From Anaerolineae bacterium (GTDB taxonomy: Bacteria > Chloroflexota > Anaerolineae > Promineifilales > Promineifilaceae), in contig JAMLHW010000006.1 in the NCBI GenBank assembly GCA_023954475.1, forward strand, positions 185,547-249,546: a stretch of DNA of 64,000 bases, given 5' to 3'. Position numbers and translations under genes: made by a program. The notes under the pieces were generated by a model that saw nothing but the letters and a program-made list of their open reading frames with translations, was not told the origin of the DNA and did not search any database. Within the stretch, counting starts at the first letter, position 1; each line of letters begins with the position of its first letter. Below are positions 37,501 to 48,845 of the stretch, piece by piece.

Positions 37501-40500
37501 CAGAATGCGCAGCGCATTGTCGGGATCCATGACCGATTTTTCAGAGCCGGGCAAACCGAGACCGGTGCCGCTGATAATGATGGAACCTTGCGGCTCGTCG
37601 TTGCGGTCGTAGGGTCGATTAGACGGCTGCGCCACGGGTTGATAGGTTGGCTGGTTGACCGGTTGACTGTTTTGTTGGATAGATTGGGCAACAAGTCTGG
37701 AAATTGCTTCAATATCGAGCAGAGCAGCAGCGCCGTTGCTGCCGTTGCCGGTTCGTGTAACCATCGCTTCTTCTCGCTTGGAAGAGGGTGTCGTCTCTTC
37801 GGTAGTATTCATGTCTTCTGGCAAATATCCGGCAGCGTAAAGGCCGCAAATTGCTTGATTGAACGTTGCCAGTTCGCCCCATTTGGGATGATTGGTCATC
37901 AGCGCGACGACTTCGGGATTGTCGGCAAATACGTCGTTGGCAAAACCGCGCAACGCCCGTTTTGGGCCAACTTCCACGAAGGTGCGTACGCCATTGGCGT
38001 AGAGCGTCTGCAAACCTTTGACCCATTGCACAGTTGAGGCAATTTGCTTCTCCAGCAAATCTTTGATTTCCTCAATGTCATTGGGGTACAGTTCGCCGGT
38101 CACATTGGCGACGAGCGGCAGTTTGGGCGGTTTGATATGCAGACGATTGAGCATCTTGCGCAATGGCTTGGATGCCGGGGCAACGATGTCGGTATGGAAG
38201 GCGTGACTGACCGGCAGTTGAATCGCCATGTAGCCGCGTTTCTGGAACAGTGCAATCGCTTCTTCGACTGCCTTGCTGGCACCACCGATGACACTCTGAC
38301 TGGTGCTGTTGATGTTGGCCGGAATGACGTAGCCGTCGATTTCCGCCAGCGTCGCCTCGACGACATCGTAAGGAGCCATGATCGCGGCCATCCAGCCGTT
38401 GTCTTCAACTTTGATGTCGCCCATTTCCTTGCCGCGGGCGGCGGCTGCTTCGAGCGCTTCGGCAAACGGCATGATGCCGGCAGCAATCAGGCCACCATAT
38501 TCGCCGAGCGAATGGCCCATGACCATGTCGGGCTTGAACCCATAGTCGGCGAGCAACTGGTACATGGCTGTGTCCAGGGTGAGCATGGCCGGCTGGGTGA
38601 TCTGCGTTTGCATCAGGTCCATGTTAGCCTGGCTGACAGCGGCTTTGTCCTCCGGATCAACAAAGATGTAATCGGTGAGTGGCTTTCCTAGAATAGGCGT
38701 CATCACCTTGTCGGCTTCGTCGAAAACGGTTTGTACGGTCGGTGAAACGGCGGCCAGTTCGCTGCCCATGTTGACGTATTGGCTGCCCTGACCGGGGAAC
38801 ATAAAGGCGACTTTGCCGGACGCTGCGCCGCTGCCCCGGAAAATGCCCTGGCTTTGCAGCGCTTTCCACGCTTTGGCTGTGTCAGAAGCAAAGAATTTAA
38901 GTGCTTTGTTGGCGCGGTCGAGCAGTTCGTCGTGGTCGCCGAAGTCGATGAGGAGTCGTTCGGATTGTTGCATTTCGGCCGAATCGGGCAATTTAACCGG
39001 CGGTGTCCACCCTCCATTCAGCCTGTCAATCGCAGTTTCGAGTTTGGCTTTCAATTCGGCCGAATTGCTTGCGCCAAGCGCGAAAATACCGCGCACCGGT
39101 TTGGGGCGGGATGGAGCGATTGAGGGAGTGGAAAACGCTGTGAGCGCGCGTTCTTCGGCGTCGATTTCATCGAGATAGCCCGGCACATACTCTTCCAGCA
39201 CAATGTGGAAATTAGTGCCGCCGAAGCCGTAGGCGCTGACACCGGCACGGCGCGGTGTGCCATTGTGCTTTTCCCACGGTTTGGCGTTGTGATTGACGTA
39301 AAACGGCGCATTTTCAAAGTCAAAATTGGGGTTGGGCGTTTCGGCATTCAGCGATGGCGGCAATACTTTGTGGTAGAGTGCCAATGCAGCTTTGAGCATA
39401 CCCGCCGCGCCTGCACCTGCCTTGAGATGGCCGATGTTGCTCTTCACAGAACCGAGTGCGATGCTGTGACGCGGTGCAGTGCCGAACACTTCACCGAGCG
39501 ACTGTAGTTCAACGGCGTCACCGACACTCGTACTGGTGCCGTGTGCTTCGATGAGTCCGGCCGTCGCTTGATCGAGTCCGGCGTTGGCCCAGGCGCGTTG
39601 CATTGCTAATTTCTGACCGATCGGGTTGGGGGCGGTGATACCTTTGCCCTTGCCGTCGCTGGCACCGCCGACGCCGCGAATGACGGCGTAAATGGTGTCA
39701 CCGCTGCGCTCGGCGTCTTCCAGCCGCTTGAGAAGAAAGACGGCCGCCCCTTCGCCCATGACGAAGCCGTCTGCGCCTGCGCCAAACGGACGTGTGCCGG
39801 TGGCGCTCAGTGCGCCGATTTTGCAGAATTTGACGAAGCTGCCGATGCCCATGTTGCGGTCCACGCCGCCCGATAAAACGGCATCGACTTTGTGCTCGGT
39901 GAGCATTTCGATGGCGGCTTCGACGGCCGCCATACTGGAGGCGCAGGCGGCATCGGTGATGAAGTTGGGGCCGTTGAGATTGAGGACGTTGGCGACACGT
40001 CCAGAGACGATGTTGGGCAGTTCGCCGGGCATCGAATCTTCGGTGATGGGGGGCAGGTTTGCGTCGATGGCGCCGTGAAATTCGTGCACGATTTGTTGGC
40101 GCACGGATTCAGGGAGTTGCCGGAAAGATTCGGCCGATTCCAGCGCATTGGCGTATTCAGGGAAGTTGATGCGCATCATCGTGTGATAATGCAATTCGCC
40201 GCCCATCGCCGTGCCGAGAATGACGGCCGTATTTTCTGTGTTGAGTGGTTTGTCCGGGTAGCCGTAATCGGCCAGCGCATCGGCCGAAATTGACAAAGCC
40301 CATTGCTGACCTTCATCAATTGCAGCGGCCACCTTAGGCGGGATGCGGAACTGCCGCCAGTCAAACTCAAACCCGTTGACCCAACCGCCGATGGTCGTAT
40401 ACGTTTTGTCCGGCGTGCGCGGATCGGGATCGTAATAATCGCCGGTACCCCAGCGGCCCGGCGGCACATCGCTGATACTGTAGCGTTTGTTGACAATGTT

Positions 40501-40584
40501 CTGCCAGAATGTGTCCACGTCCGGCGCATCGGGCAAAATGCAGCCCAATCCAACAATTGCTACGGCTTTGTCTTTTACACCCAT
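31513..40584 (-). CDS. PUFA/polyketide-type megasynthase KS-AT-KS-(ACP-like)5-KR-DH
   Basis: 3,023 residues. Order: KS1 (1-460, Cys214 in [23 protein letters not shown]). Acyltransferase (~585-870, FPGQGSQ and GHSLGEYGG, Ser ~691). KS2 (~1000-1520, Cys ~1247 in [26 protein letters not shown]). Five carrier-like domains between ~1635 and 2160 joined by Pro/Val/Ser linkers. KR (~2190-2730, [31 protein letters not shown]). C-terminal dehydratase-like domain (~2770-3010, [14 protein letters not shown]). No enoyl reductase or thioesterase. The plan resembles PfaA/PfaC lipid synthases. All five carriers read DLG[IV][10 protein letters not shown], i.e. Thr at the phosphopantetheine site. GGAG precedes the ATG. 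The product is unknown, probably a specialised lipid. Confidence 0.9.
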   Translation of the reverse strand: MGVKDKAVAIVGLGCILPDAPDVDTFWQNIVNKRYSISDVPPGRWGTGDYYDPDPRTPDKTYTTIGGWVNGFEFDWRQFRIPPKVAAAIDEGQQWALSISADALADYGYPDKPLNTENTAVILGTAMGGELHYHTMMRINFPEYANALESAESFRQLPESVRQQIVHEFHGAIDANLPPITEDSMPGELPNIVSGRVANVLNLNGPNFITDAACASSMAAVEAAIEMLTEHKVDAVLSGGVDRNMGIGSFVKFCKIGALSATGTRPFGAGADGFVMGEGAAVFLLKRLEDAERSGDTIYAVIRGVGGASDGKGKGITAPNPIGQKLAMQRAWANAGLDQATAGLIEAHGTSTSVGDAVELQSLGEVFGTAPRHSIALGSVKSNIGHLKAGAGAAGMLKAALALYHKVLPPSLNAETPNPNFDFENAPFYVNHNAKPWEKHNGTPRRAGVSAYGFGGTNFHIVLEEYVPGYLDEIDAEERALTAFSTPSIAPSRPKPVRGIFALGASNSAELKAKLETAIDRLNGGWTPPVKLPDSAEMQQSERLLIDFGDHDELLDRANKALKFFASDTAKAWKALQSQGIFRGSGAASGKVAFMFPGQGSQYVNMGSELAAVSPTVQTVFDEADKVMTPILGKPLTDYIFVDPEDKAAVSQANMDLMQTQITQPAMLTLDTAMYQLLADYGFKPDMVMGHSLGEYGGLIAAGIMPFAEALEAAAARGKEMGDIKVEDNGWMAAIMAPYDVVEATLAEIDGYVIPANINSTSQSVIGGASKAVEEAIALFQKRGYMAIQLPVSHAFHTDIVAPASKPLRKMLNRLHIKPPKLPLVANVTGELYPNDIEEIKDLLEKQIASTVQWVKGLQTLYANGVRTFVEVGPKRALRGFANDVFADNPEVVALMTNHPKWGELATFNQAICGLYAAGYLPEDMNTTEETTPSSKREEAMVTRTGNGSNGAAALLDIEAISRLVAQSIQQNSQPVNQPTYQPVAQPSNRPYDRNDEPQGSIIISGTGLGLPGSEKSVMDPDNALRILQGEQFVDLIPARFRKKMVDKRIVRLVKAEDGSGSFATIDDTDDVIKLAGRPGSFDLAEEYGVPEKLIEALDMTTQLAMAAGLDALREAGIPLVMTYKKTTTGKYLPVNWMLPEALRDETGVIFASAFPGGDRFAEEFSNYYVHQNRLDQINTLEDLRRYAIDADTTNEINRRINELRAELERNPYNFDRRFLFRILAMGHSQFAQYIGARGPNTQVNAACASTAQGIAIAEDWIRSGRCRRVIVIGADVVTGDNLMEWVGAGFLAVGAVTTNDKVEEAALPFDRRRHGTIMGMGACGLVVESEDAVRERGMRGIVELLSSETNNSAFHGTRLDVDHIAQVMNNLVGSAERRFGLNRYAMAAQTVFMSHETYTPARGGSASAEVTALRATFGDAANDVIISNTKGFTGHPMGVGVEDVIAVKILEYGIVPPVPNFKEIDPDLGPLNLSRGGRYPVQYAVHLAAGFGSQISMTLTRRIPGGLNRIDNQGAYQYWLDAVSGIDNAELEVEKRVLRIKATGQPGRAPAPSRWEYGTGPVVRAHGGSGVVSAEMPARMIMPKITESAPTPPTPAPATDPIKVDTVKLEPKPVVSEQPAAISEPVAEPVEAVTESPVTDQVADQVLAIVAEQTGYPSDMLDLDLDMEADLGIDTVKQAETFAAIREAFDIPRRDDVSLRDYNTLEKVIGFVKEMRPDLAISGQLSVDSEPEAVSPATAISDSATTDQIASRVLAIVSEQTGYPSDMLDLDLDMEADLGIDTVKQAETFAAIREEFDIPRRDDVSLRDYNTLERVIGFVKEMRPDLAVSVQPTTVSTPTPAVEPVTESPSQPVSASPTTDAIASQVLGIVSEQTGYPEDMLDLDLDLEADLGVDTVKQAETFAAIRETFDIPRRDDLNLREYNTLEKVIGFVREMRPDLVADSGQLPVVSEQRSVDSAPVAISPAPVVTGAAQTDQIASRVLAIVAEQTGYPEDMLELDLDLEADLGVDTVKQAETFATIREEFDIPRRDDLDLRSYNTLEKVIGFVKESRPELAVSTQPAAVSEPVTASPSHLVTESAAADPIAARVLAIVADQTGYPEDMLELDLDLEADLGVDTVKQAETFATIREEFDIPRSDDLDLRSYNTLEKVIGFVKESRPDLAVGGQPSASSDQSSIVAKTATESTRHSISDYRLEDADMMPRRVPTAALRSAEEWYKKTGVKLNKESRVIIMPDDGGVGKSLIKLLEKEDVTVLELTATMTSEEITEQIEGWLADDPIQGVYWLPALDTEPAVEELTLDEWRAANELRVKKLFATMKALYESISEPGTFLVTATRLGGMHGYGPEGATAPLGGAVTGFTKAYKRERGDVLVKAVDFAPSRKTSALAKLLVNETKYDPGVVEVGYVDDERFTVTLMEQSAENGQPGLVLDKETVFLVTGAAGGITSAIVGDLAQASGGTFYLLDLTPEPNRSDTKIAQFRNDKDGLKATLIDEAKARGERPTPVVIEKALMAIEREEAALRAIETVEAAGGTAHYHCVNLLDDVALTAVVDEIRAEFGRIDVLVHAGGIEISKALNDKPTAQFDLVFDIKADGMFSLLKAAAGMPIGAIVSFSSVAGRFGNSGQTDYSAANDLLCKLTSSLRRWRPETRGIVIDWTAWGGIGMATRGSIPTIMKAAGIDMLPPEAGVPTVRRELVAGNFSGEIVVGGALGIMVEEFDETGGLDLDEVNEWLRKKRGDFSMVSKITSANLYGGWSVETTVDPEKQPYLFDHVPDENTPWLPGVMATEALAEVATVLAPDYHVAAVEGIEMSGAFKFFRMEARTLYLNATFVPQANGDLLARLTLKSVLQPKRKGLPTQVKQHFAATVRLTTDEIDKPTAAFEPFSAESLPITSAAIYPPFFHGPAYQVLEQALVDGNSVKALVSADLPPNTDPADAVSLMAPRLIESCFQAAALWHTEIKGAMAFPLGYDAVTAYRQPDEADGKRLYTTVTTADDGETFDGTVVDENGNVFVSLKAYRTVGRPE
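34100..35670 (-). repeat. Array of five homologous carrier domains inside the megasynthase
   Basis: Five ~240-base units are separated by linkers of about 30 codons. The Thr codons replacing the usual Ser lie at 35557-35559 (ACC), 35236-35238 (ACC), 34897-34899 (ACG), 34552-34554 (ACG) and 34231-34233 (ACA). Protein identity between units is high while synonymous sites differ, so the units are kept similar by selection as well as by descent. Confidence 0.88.
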
Positions 40585-40603
40585 GAGTAAACTCCAAATC
40601 TAG

Positions 40604-40636
40604 AGGTGACAGTCACTTCCAAAGTGATTGTCACCT
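40604..40636. repeat. Dispersed palindrome AGGTGACAGTCACTT / AAGTGATTGTCACCT
   Basis: Two 15-base arms pair at 14 of 15 positions around a three-base loop. The element lies in the 63-base gap between the acyl-CoA dehydrogenase and megasynthase genes. The same arms recur at 53607-53670. Inside an operon it could affect mRNA stability or partly terminate. Confidence 0.75.
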
Positions 40637-40647
40637 GCTACAACTTG

Positions 40648-42285
<1,638 letters not shown>

Positions 42286-42674
42286 AGGTTTGTCTCCTCA
42301 CTGTTACGGACAAGGTTTGTGAAAACCGTAACAATCGAATTTTACCGGAGACGGGATCACTTTCTGAGTGACATTCGTAATATGATTTGTATCCAAATGG
42401 CATGACGCGGTGTGTCACTGACACTAATGTTGCAGGATGAAGGTGGAAAGAGGAAAGGGGAAAGAGGAAAGCGGAAGGCGGCAGGTCCCGGTTATGGCAA
42501 TGAGATCGGCCGAATCGCCAAAACTCATTTGCTGTGCTTGTCGCGTAACACCTTGATTTCATGATTGTGAAGCGTTCCAGGAGCGCGAGCATCTTGCTCG
42601 CCTTTGATGAAGCGACCAGGATGGTCGCGCTCCGGCCCACAAATATGGAACCTTACGGGGTTAATGTCGCTGGT
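42286..42674. other. Intergenic region upstream of the lipid operon
   Basis: No gene is supported in these 389 bases. It contains a purine-rich tract of GGAAAG-type words (about 42438-42482), one TCGGCCGA copy near 42506, and the branched palindrome at 42580-42633. The promoter of the minus-strand acyl-CoA dehydrogenase should lie here but no clear pair of boxes stands out. Confidence 0.5.
42580..42633. repeat. REP-like branched palindrome (three-way junction)
   Basis: GGAGCGC (42580-42586) pairs with GCGCTCC (42627-42633). Between them are two hairpins, GCGAGC-ATCTT-GCTCGC and GCGACC-AGGAT-GGTCGC. The whole folds as a cloverleaf-like three-way junction. It looks like a REP/RAYT-type intergenic element, but no RAYT transposase gene is in the window. 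Confidence 0.7.
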
Positions 42675-45600
42675 CTAGGTTTCCGGTCGGGCGGAGTCGG
42701 GCACGGTGGGATGGACGGACCGGTTGGGGCAGGTTTGGTGGTACGGCTCGTTGGGCAAATAGCGCTGCCACTCATCCCATGACAGATTGCGACGCACCAT
42801 TTGGCAGCCGATCTCTTTCAACTGCCACAGCCACGGCAACCACAGGCGCACCGTGCCATCATTACTTCCACTGGTCAACCACGTCCCGTCGGGTGAAAAC
42901 GCAACCGATTGCACGAAATCCTCATGACCGCGCAACGCCAGCGGCTCCGCAGTCGGGTCGCTCATCTGCCACAGGCGCACCGTCTGGTCATCGCTGCCGC
43001 TGGCCAGCCACGCTCCGTCGGGCGAAAATGCCACCGATTCCACCCAAGTCTCGTGACCGTGCAAAACAAGCTGCGGTGCAACTGGGTCAGTCATCTGCCA
43101 CAAGCGCACGGTTTGGTCGGCGCTACCGCTGGCCAACCAGGCACCGTCGGGCGAAAACACCACCGTTAGCACCCAATCCTCGTGACCGCGCAACACTAGC
43201 GGCTCCGCAGTCGGGTCGCTCATTTGCCACAGGCGCACGGTCTGGTCATCGCTGCCACTAACCAGCCAGGCACCGTCGGGCGAAAACGCCACTGATCGCA
43301 CCCCAGACTCGTGATCGCGCAAGACGAGAGACAGCGCATCCGGGTCAGCTATCTGCCATAAGCGCATGGTCTGGTCATAGCTCCCACTAGCCAACCAGGC
43401 ACCGTCTGGCGAAAATGCCACCGACAGCACCCATGACTCGTGACCGCGCAAGACGAGAGGCGGCGCATCCGGGTCAGCCATCCGCCACAAGCGCACAGTC
43501 TGGTCAGCGCTGCCGCTGGCCAGCCAGGCACCGTCGGGTGAAAACGCCACTGATAGCACCCAATCCTCGTGACCGCGCAAGACAACAGGCGGTGCATCCG
43601 GGTCAGCCACCTGCCACAAACGTACCGTCTGGTCAGCGCTGCCGCTGGCCAGCCAGGCGCCGTCGGGCGAAAACGCTACTGATAGCACCCAGTCGTCGTG
43701 ACCGTGCAAGACCAGCGGCAATGCATCCGGGTCAGCAATCTGCCACAAGCGGACGGTCTGGTCAGCGCTACCGCTGGCCAACCAGGCACCGTCGGGTGAA
43801 AACGCCACTGAACTCACCCAATCCTCGTGACCGCGCAAAACGAGCGGCGGCGCATCCGGGTCAGCTACCTGCCACAAGTGGACCGTCTGGTCATCGCTAC
43901 CGCTGGCCAACCAGGTACCATCGGGCGAAAACGCCACTGATTGCACCAAATCCTTGTGGCCGCGCAACACGAGTGGCTGTGTAACTGGATCAGCCAAGTG
44001 CCACAAGCGGACGGTCTGGTCAGCGCTGCCGCTGGCCAACCAGGTACCGTCGGGTGAAAACGCCACCGATGACACCCCAGACTCGTGACTACTCAAGATG
44101 AGCGGCGGCGCATCCGGGTCAGCTACCTGCCACAAGCGCACCGTATGGTCATCGCTGCCGCTAGCCAACCAGACACCGTCGGGCGAAAACGCCACCGATC
44201 GCACTACAAACTCGTGACCGCGCAAGACGAGAGGCGGCGCATCCGGGTCAGTCACCTGCCACAAGCGTACGGTTTGGTCATCGCCACTGCTAGCCAACCA
44301 GACACCATCGGGCGAAAACGCCACCGATAGCACTAAATCCTTGTGACCGTGCAGGATCGCGCTGAAATTCGATTGGGTCAGCGTACTTCGCAGTGATTGA
44401 TCGACTAACCATTCAATTTTGCCTTGATGTTGCTTGTTCAATCTTAGTGACTCCAAGGCTAAAAGAGTCGCCAACTCATCATCTTGACTAAATACATTCT
44501 CAGCTTGAGGCGGAGCTAAAGCCGCAAGCGATTGTGCTAGCGCCAACTTTGACTGCCGCTCAGCTTCAGCTTGCTGAACTCTCGCTTCTTCTGCATTCGT
44601 TTCAGCTTGTCCCTGAGCTACGGTTGCAGTCGCTTCGCCTGCTATGGCTCGCGCACTATCAACTTGTGCCGTTTGTTCAGCAGCAATGGCTTTCGCTTCC
44701 GAATTTGCGGCATTGATGCTGAAAATAATCGCAATCAAGGTGGCAATCGCCGCCACAACCAGTGCCCCGGCAACATAGTACAGGCGTCGCCGGAGCCTAC
44801 CGGCAGCCACTTCCGCTTCTTCAGCCCGTTTACGCTGCGCTTCGGCCAGCGCCTGCTCCTGTTCCAGTTGGCGTTGCTGTTGGGCTTCCCGTTCGCGTTC
44901 GTGGCGCTGCGCCAATTCGCGGCTCGCTTTGAGAAACGCCATTGACCGCACAGTTGGCTTGAGCGTGCCCGCGGCCACGAGTTCGAGAGCCTGTGCCAGG
45001 CGCGCTCCGCGATAGAGTGCATCCTCATCTTCGTCCAACTCGTCGCGCCAGATTGCGGCATCGTGTGCCAGTTGCCGTTCGAAGCGCAGGCGTTCGCGGT
45101 TGTCGGGTAGCCACTCGTCCTTGAGCCGGGGCCAACGACGGATCAGCGCTTCGTGGGCGACTTCGACTTCACCCGCGTCCGTCGTGATCAGGCGTGCCCG
45201 CACCAGCATTTCCAGCACATTGGCTACCGCCGCAGCGTCTTTTCCCGCCTCCAATTCAGTCAATGAGGCGACACGGCGCGTATCTTCGGCGCCTTCGCCC
45301 AATTCCGTCAGGCTGAGGAAAATGTCGCGGGCGATTGCTTGTTGTTCGGTTGACATGTGCGCCAGTGTGGCATCGGCCGTATGGGCAATTGCCCCTTCAA
45401 CGCCGCCGGCCGCGCGATAGCCACCCAGCGTCATGACGACGCCGCGCCGTCTTTCCCACGTCTCCAGCAATGCATGCGACAACAGCGGCAAGCGTCCCGG
45501 CTCGTGGCCCACATCGTCCAGGATTTGCTCGACCAGCCCGTCAACCAACTGCCAACCGCCGCGCTGGGCCGGTTCGAAAATTACGCGCACCAGGTCTTCT

Positions 45601-46397
45601 TGCGCCATCGGCTTGACGTATTCCTGTTGCTGCGACACGAGGTCGGTCAGCGCGGGAAATTCGCTGACGCGGTCGTAGAAGTCGGCGCGCAGGCTGGGCA
45701 GCACCGTGATTGCACTCTGAGCACCGGCGGCATGGACGAGATTGGCGACAAAGGCGGCGCGCTCCCGTTCGTCCTTGCACTGCGTAAACAGTTCTTCAAA
45801 CTGGTCGATGGCGAGGAGCAGCCGGTCGGCGTTAGCCTGGGCGACGCGTTGCGACGCGGCGAGTTGCAGCGTTTCGGGATCTTCTGCCAGCGCTGATCGC
45901 AGTGCCTTGATTGCGGCGGGCGCTGCTGCATCGGGAACCAGGGTTGCGGCCAGTGCCGTCAACGGCTGGGTGCCGGGCTTGATGACGTGGATGCGCCAGT
46001 TGCGGGCGCGCAGGCGGGGGATGATGCCGGCACGCATGAGCGACGATTTGCCGCTGCCGGAAGCGCCGATGAGGGCCAGAAAGTGTGTGGTTTGGAGTCG
46101 CGCTGCGAGGTGGTCGCTGAGTTGTTCTCGGCCGAAATAATTGTCCTTGTCCTGCTCGGTGTAGTACGCCATCCCTTTGTACGGCGGCTCACCCGCCACC
46201 GGCGGCTGATCTTCGAAGTTATCGACCCGAATGATGATTTCGTGGTACTGGTTGATGACTTCGACGATGTCGCGGCCGGCAATTTTACTGTCGACAACGT
46301 TGATGTCCCCGTCCGGCGCGTGCATGTCTACACGGCTGTGCGTGGTGGTGTTGGTTTCGGCCGATGCCGACTCTGTCCGCTTCTCTTCCGCATCCAT
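42675..46397 (-). CDS. nSTAND1 NTPase fused to a 12-repeat WD40 domain
   Basis: 1,240 residues. Residues 25-60 carry a Gly/Asp linker (GDINVVDSKIAGRDIVEVINQ). Residues ~85-500 are a novel-STAND-type NTPase: YFGREQLSDHLAAR, Walker A IGASGSGKSSLMRAGI, Walker B LLLAIDQFEELF, and a winged-helix part with VEVAHEALIRRWPRL. A coiled, Glu/Gln-rich stretch (~515-575) leads to one membrane helix (YYVAGALVVAAIATLIAIIF). Residues ~682-1183 are 12 WD40 repeats of 43 residues, nearly identical (SVAFSPDGAWLASGSADQTVRLWQ). Such proteins act as ligand-triggered switches. It lacks TCGGCCGA over most of its length. Confidence 0.9.
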   Translation of the reverse strand: MDAEEKRTESASAETNTTTHSRVDMHAPDGDINVVDSKIAGRDIVEVINQYHEIIIRVDNFEDQPPVAGEPPYKGMAYYTEQDKDNYFGREQLSDHLAARLQTTHFLALIGASGSGKSSLMRAGIIPRLRARNWRIHVIKPGTQPLTALAATLVPDAAAPAAIKALRSALAEDPETLQLAASQRVAQANADRLLLAIDQFEELFTQCKDERERAAFVANLVHAAGAQSAITVLPSLRADFYDRVSEFPALTDLVSQQQEYVKPMAQEDLVRVIFEPAQRGGWQLVDGLVEQILDDVGHEPGRLPLLSHALLETWERRRGVVMTLGGYRAAGGVEGAIAHTADATLAHMSTEQQAIARDIFLSLTELGEGAEDTRRVASLTELEAGKDAAAVANVLEMLVRARLITTDAGEVEVAHEALIRRWPRLKDEWLPDNRERLRFERQLAHDAAIWRDELDEDEDALYRGARLAQALELVAAGTLKPTVRSMAFLKASRELAQRHEREREAQQQRQLEQEQALAEAQRKRAEEAEVAAGRLRRRLYYVAGALVVAAIATLIAIIFSINAANSEAKAIAAEQTAQVDSARAIAGEATATVAQGQAETNAEEARVQQAEAERQSKLALAQSLAALAPPQAENVFSQDDELATLLALESLRLNKQHQGKIEWLVDQSLRSTLTQSNFSAILHGHKDLVLSVAFSPDGVWLASSGDDQTVRLWQVTDPDAPPLVLRGHEFVVRSVAFSPDGVWLASGSDDHTVRLWQVADPDAPPLILSSHESGVSSVAFSPDGTWLASGSADQTVRLWHLADPVTQPLVLRGHKDLVQSVAFSPDGTWLASGSDDQTVHLWQVADPDAPPLVLRGHEDWVSSVAFSPDGAWLASGSADQTVRLWQIADPDALPLVLHGHDDWVLSVAFSPDGAWLASGSADQTVRLWQVADPDAPPVVLRGHEDWVLSVAFSPDGAWLASGSADQTVRLWRMADPDAPPLVLRGHESWVLSVAFSPDGAWLASGSYDQTMRLWQIADPDALSLVLRDHESGVRSVAFSPDGAWLVSGSDDQTVRLWQMSDPTAEPLVLRGHEDWVLTVVFSPDGAWLASGSADQTVRLWQMTDPVAPQLVLHGHETWVESVAFSPDGAWLASGSDDQTVRLWQMSDPTAEPLALRGHEDFVQSVAFSPDGTWLTSGSNDGTVRLWLPWLWQLKEIGCQMVRRNLSWDEWQRYLPNEPYHQTCPNRSVHPTVPDSARPET
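42830..44355 (-). repeat. Twelve-fold 129-bp tandem repeat encoding WD40 units
   Basis: Twelve copies of a 129-bp unit run head to tail. Most differ at only a few positions, with variation concentrated in the codons just after the GH dipeptide (e.g. GHEDWV, GHESWV, GHKDLV, GHEFVV). The high DNA identity points to recent amplification or ongoing homogenisation. It is a likely site of copy-number variation between strains. Confidence 0.88.
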
Positions 46398-46625
46398 TTG
46401 TTGATTACTCTACATCGTGGCAACGCTGGGCTGCGCTTAGGATACAGATAAGCGGTGCCTGTGTCAAGATTATGCTCGTGTGCGTCCGGCACGCGAACAC
46501 GGGGCACTTTCTCGCCTTGCCCATGCGATTTACTATAATTGTATCGGTGCTGGGGAGATTTCCCTGGCTTTTTTTGTATCTTGTTTGTGTAAGCAACCAC
46601 ATCAGTTAACACACACGGGAGTAAC

Positions 46626-47630
46626 ATGAATACTTTGTCTAGTATTGTACGCGACAATCGTTTTCGACCGGAGGATGTCTCCAAATTTGAGTCAAAACTG
46701 TTTTTTGAAGGGACGAGGGCACGACCGTATCTGGAGCGGTTCTTCACCCTGCTCACGCTGGCGACGATCATTGCTACCGCCGGCGTGCTGGCTGATTCAA
46801 CCGCCACCGTCATCGGTGCCATGATTGTCGCGCCGCTCATGATTCCGATCATGGCAACGGCGGCCGCGCTGATCATGGGCAACATACCGCGTGCCCTGAA
46901 CCGATTGACGCTGGTGGCCGTCGGCGTTGCCGTCGTCATATTGTTGTCCTGGCTATTCGGCGTTTTTTACACGGGTGCGATTGTTTTCACGGAGAACTCG
47001 CAAATTGTTGCGCGTACCTCACCGCGCCTCATCGATCTGGTTGCGGCGTTGGCATCCGGCGCGGCGGGTGCGTTCTGTCTCAGCCGCGATGACATTGCCG
47101 ATTCGCTGCCGGGTGTTGCCATCTCGATTTCGTTAGTGCCGCCGTTGTGCGTGACGGGTATTTCGTTGTCTGCCGGTGAGTGGAATGCTGCTGCCGAGTC
47201 GTTCCTCCTGTTTACCACCAACTTCCTGGCAATTTTGCTGGCAGGCGGTTCTGTTTTGGCGATTCTGGGTCTCAACAGCGCCGCCATGAATCAAGTCAGA
47301 GGGACGGGGCGGCGCACCGCTTTTACAATGATTATTCTTGCTGTGGTCCTGGTTGCCATTCCGCTCTTTCTGACCGGGCAACGCGTATCGCGCGAGACAT
47401 ATACAGAAGTCAAGACGCAGCAGGTGGCATCAGATTGGGTAGCCGGAACGGGTTATACGGTGCGACAGGTTCGTTCTGTGAAGAATAACGTCTATGTTGG
47501 CATTATTGGACATGGAGAGCCGCCGGTGTTTGATGATTTGGTTGCAGCAATTGAAGCCTCTGTCGGACGCCCGTTAACGGTTCAGATGGAGATGATTCCC
47601 TCCGAAGTCAGAACGAATGCGCTGGAGTAA
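46626..47630 (+). CDS. DUF389-family membrane protein
   Basis: 334 residues. The DUF389 core is clear: RPYLERFFTLLTLATIIATAGVLADSTATVIGAMIVAPLMIPIMATAAALIMGN, then SPRLIDLVAALASGAAGAFCLSR and GVAISISLVPPLCVTGISL. Six or more membrane helices fill residues ~40-245; the C-terminal ~90 residues are soluble. The function of DUF389 is unknown. GGGAG precedes the ATG at 46626 by six bases. It is divergent from the nSTAND1 gene, about 230 bases away. Confidence 0.88.
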   Translation: MNTLSSIVRDNRFRPEDVSKFESKLFFEGTRARPYLERFFTLLTLATIIATAGVLADSTATVIGAMIVAPLMIPIMATAAALIMGNIPRALNRLTLVAVGVAVVILLSWLFGVFYTGAIVFTENSQIVARTSPRLIDLVAALASGAAGAFCLSRDDIADSLPGVAISISLVPPLCVTGISLSAGEWNAAAESFLLFTTNFLAILLAGGSVLAILGLNSAAMNQVRGTGRRTAFTMIILAVVLVAIPLFLTGQRVSRETYTEVKTQQVASDWVAGTGYTVRQVRSVKNNVYVGIIGHGEPPVFDDLVAAIEASVGRPLTVQMEMIPSEVRTNALE

Positions 47631-47812
47631 TCGGCCGATATTACGACATCAATGGGGATATTTCGGCCGAAAAATCGTCCAAATCAGCAGTTTGCTAGGT
47701 GATTGTAACAGTTCTCAGGGTGCCGATCCGTATACACAACCGCGCAAATATGCTATGCTGTAATCAGATGCTAAACAAATCAGCGTAACAAAACCACACA
47801 TTGGAGGCCACC

Positions 47813-48538
47813 ATGACCGAAGGTTTTTTGCCCGGCGCCGACACACTGTCGTATGGTCTTTTTGAAACAGTATGCGGCAACGACACCCGCGTCCAAGTCA
47901 CACAGACTAACACCGCACCCTATCATTTCGCTGCACACCTGCGTATCAGCTTCAACGAAGGCGATTACGTCGGCAGCGCGTTTCCCATCATTCGCAGCGA
48001 CAAACACATCGTTTTCGCCACATCGGGCCATTGCGTCTACGCAAACGGCCGGTTCGCCAATTCGATTCAGCTATCTGTAGCACGCAACGCCGCAGAAAAA
48101 CCATTTGGCACGTTTGTCGTCAATGGCAGCGAATTGCGCACTTCTGCCGGCTGGAAAGCGGGCGGTAATCAGCGCGAGCAGTTTGACTACGGTGCGCTGC
48201 TGATCTCGGCCGACAGCGAAATCGCCGGTATATTGGAACCGATGATTATGTCCGACGATGACCTGGAAAATCTCGTGATCAATGATTGCGGCTATCCGGC
48301 GGACAAACCATATGCGACGATGTGGTGGTGCGGCGGCCCCGTCACAGGGGTTGAACCACGCATGATCCGCTACATGGCCGACACGTATGGCGGCCAAAGT
48401 GGCAGCCCTATTTACACCTGGAATAAAGACAACGAGTTGCGTGCTGTCGCCATTCACGGCTATGGCGGCTGTCCCAACGGCGCCGTGCGCTTTATCCAAG
48501 CCGTCTATGATGATTTCCTGGCGTGGGCTGAGTCGTAA
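47813..48538 (+). CDS. V8/trypsin-like serine protease without a signal peptide
   Basis: 241 residues from the ATG at 47813, which has GGAGG 6 bases upstream. The triad of the S1B (V8-like) family is visible: FATSGHCVYANG (His), FDYGALLI (Asp) and TYGGQSGSPIYTW (Ser). Family members are normally secreted, but this one begins MTEGFLPGADTLSYGLFE with no hydrophobic leader and so should stay in the cytosol. Cytosolic trypsin-like proteases occur as effectors in EAD/STAND conflict systems. Two such genes (nSTAND1-WD40 and EAD1) are in this window, but a link is inference. Confidence 0.78.
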   Translation: MTEGFLPGADTLSYGLFETVCGNDTRVQVTQTNTAPYHFAAHLRISFNEGDYVGSAFPIIRSDKHIVFATSGHCVYANGRFANSIQLSVARNAAEKPFGTFVVNGSELRTSAGWKAGGNQREQFDYGALLISADSEIAGILEPMIMSDDDLENLVINDCGYPADKPYATMWWCGGPVTGVEPRMIRYMADTYGGQSGSPIYTWNKDNELRAVAIHGYGGCPNGAVRFIQAVYDDFLAWAES

Positions 48539-48547
48539 GCGTATTGA

Positions 48548-48578
48548 GAAACCGGATTTTTCCAAAAAACCCGGTTTC
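48548..48578. terminator. Stem-loop terminator of the GAAACCGGGTTTT family
   Basis: GAAACCGGATTTTT pairs with AAAAAACCCGGTTTC (one mismatch) around TCC. It stands 10 bases after the protease stop. A partial third arm GGTTTC follows. Confidence 0.7.
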
Positions 48579-48595
48579 TGGTTTCAGAATAGCCA

Positions 48596-48832
48596 ATGGA
48601 ACTTGAAGGGGAGATCGTCAATGTGATGGAGACGTGGCCGTTGCAATTGACTGTGGCTTCGGCCGAAAAACAGATCCACGTCAGTCTTACGCTGGATACG
48701 ACCGTCACAAAAAATGGCGCTGAGATCAACGCCAGTCAATTGTCGCCCAATCAAACGGTGCGCATTCGGGGTAAACAGGTAGCGAGTGGCGGCGTTATCG
48801 CCGCCGAGATCGTTGTCACGAATGCCACCTGA
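48596..48832 (+). CDS. Small OB-fold-like protein (DUF5666-like)
   Basis: 78 residues, no signal peptide. The pattern LEGEIVNV..LQLTVASAEKQIHVSLTLDTTV followed by LSPNQTVRIRGKQVASGGVIAAEIVV resembles DUF5666, short beta-barrel units found in tandem or alone. Function unknown. No strong Shine-Dalgarno. It converges on the XRE-type gene. Confidence 0.55.
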   Translation: MELEGEIVNVMETWPLQLTVASAEKQIHVSLTLDTTVTKNGAEINASQLSPNQTVRIRGKQVASGGVIAAEIVVTNAT

Positions 48833-48845
48833 AAATTGAGCGGAG

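Noticed and set aside
42779..43984. Plus-strand Arg/Pro/Ala-rich repeat ORFs opposite the WD40 array
   Set aside because: They mirror the 129-bp WD40 repeats and lack start signals.
42830..44355. Possible CRISPR array because of regular direct repeats
   Set aside because: The units are 129 bp, contiguous, in frame and encode WD40 repeats; there are no spacers or cas genes.
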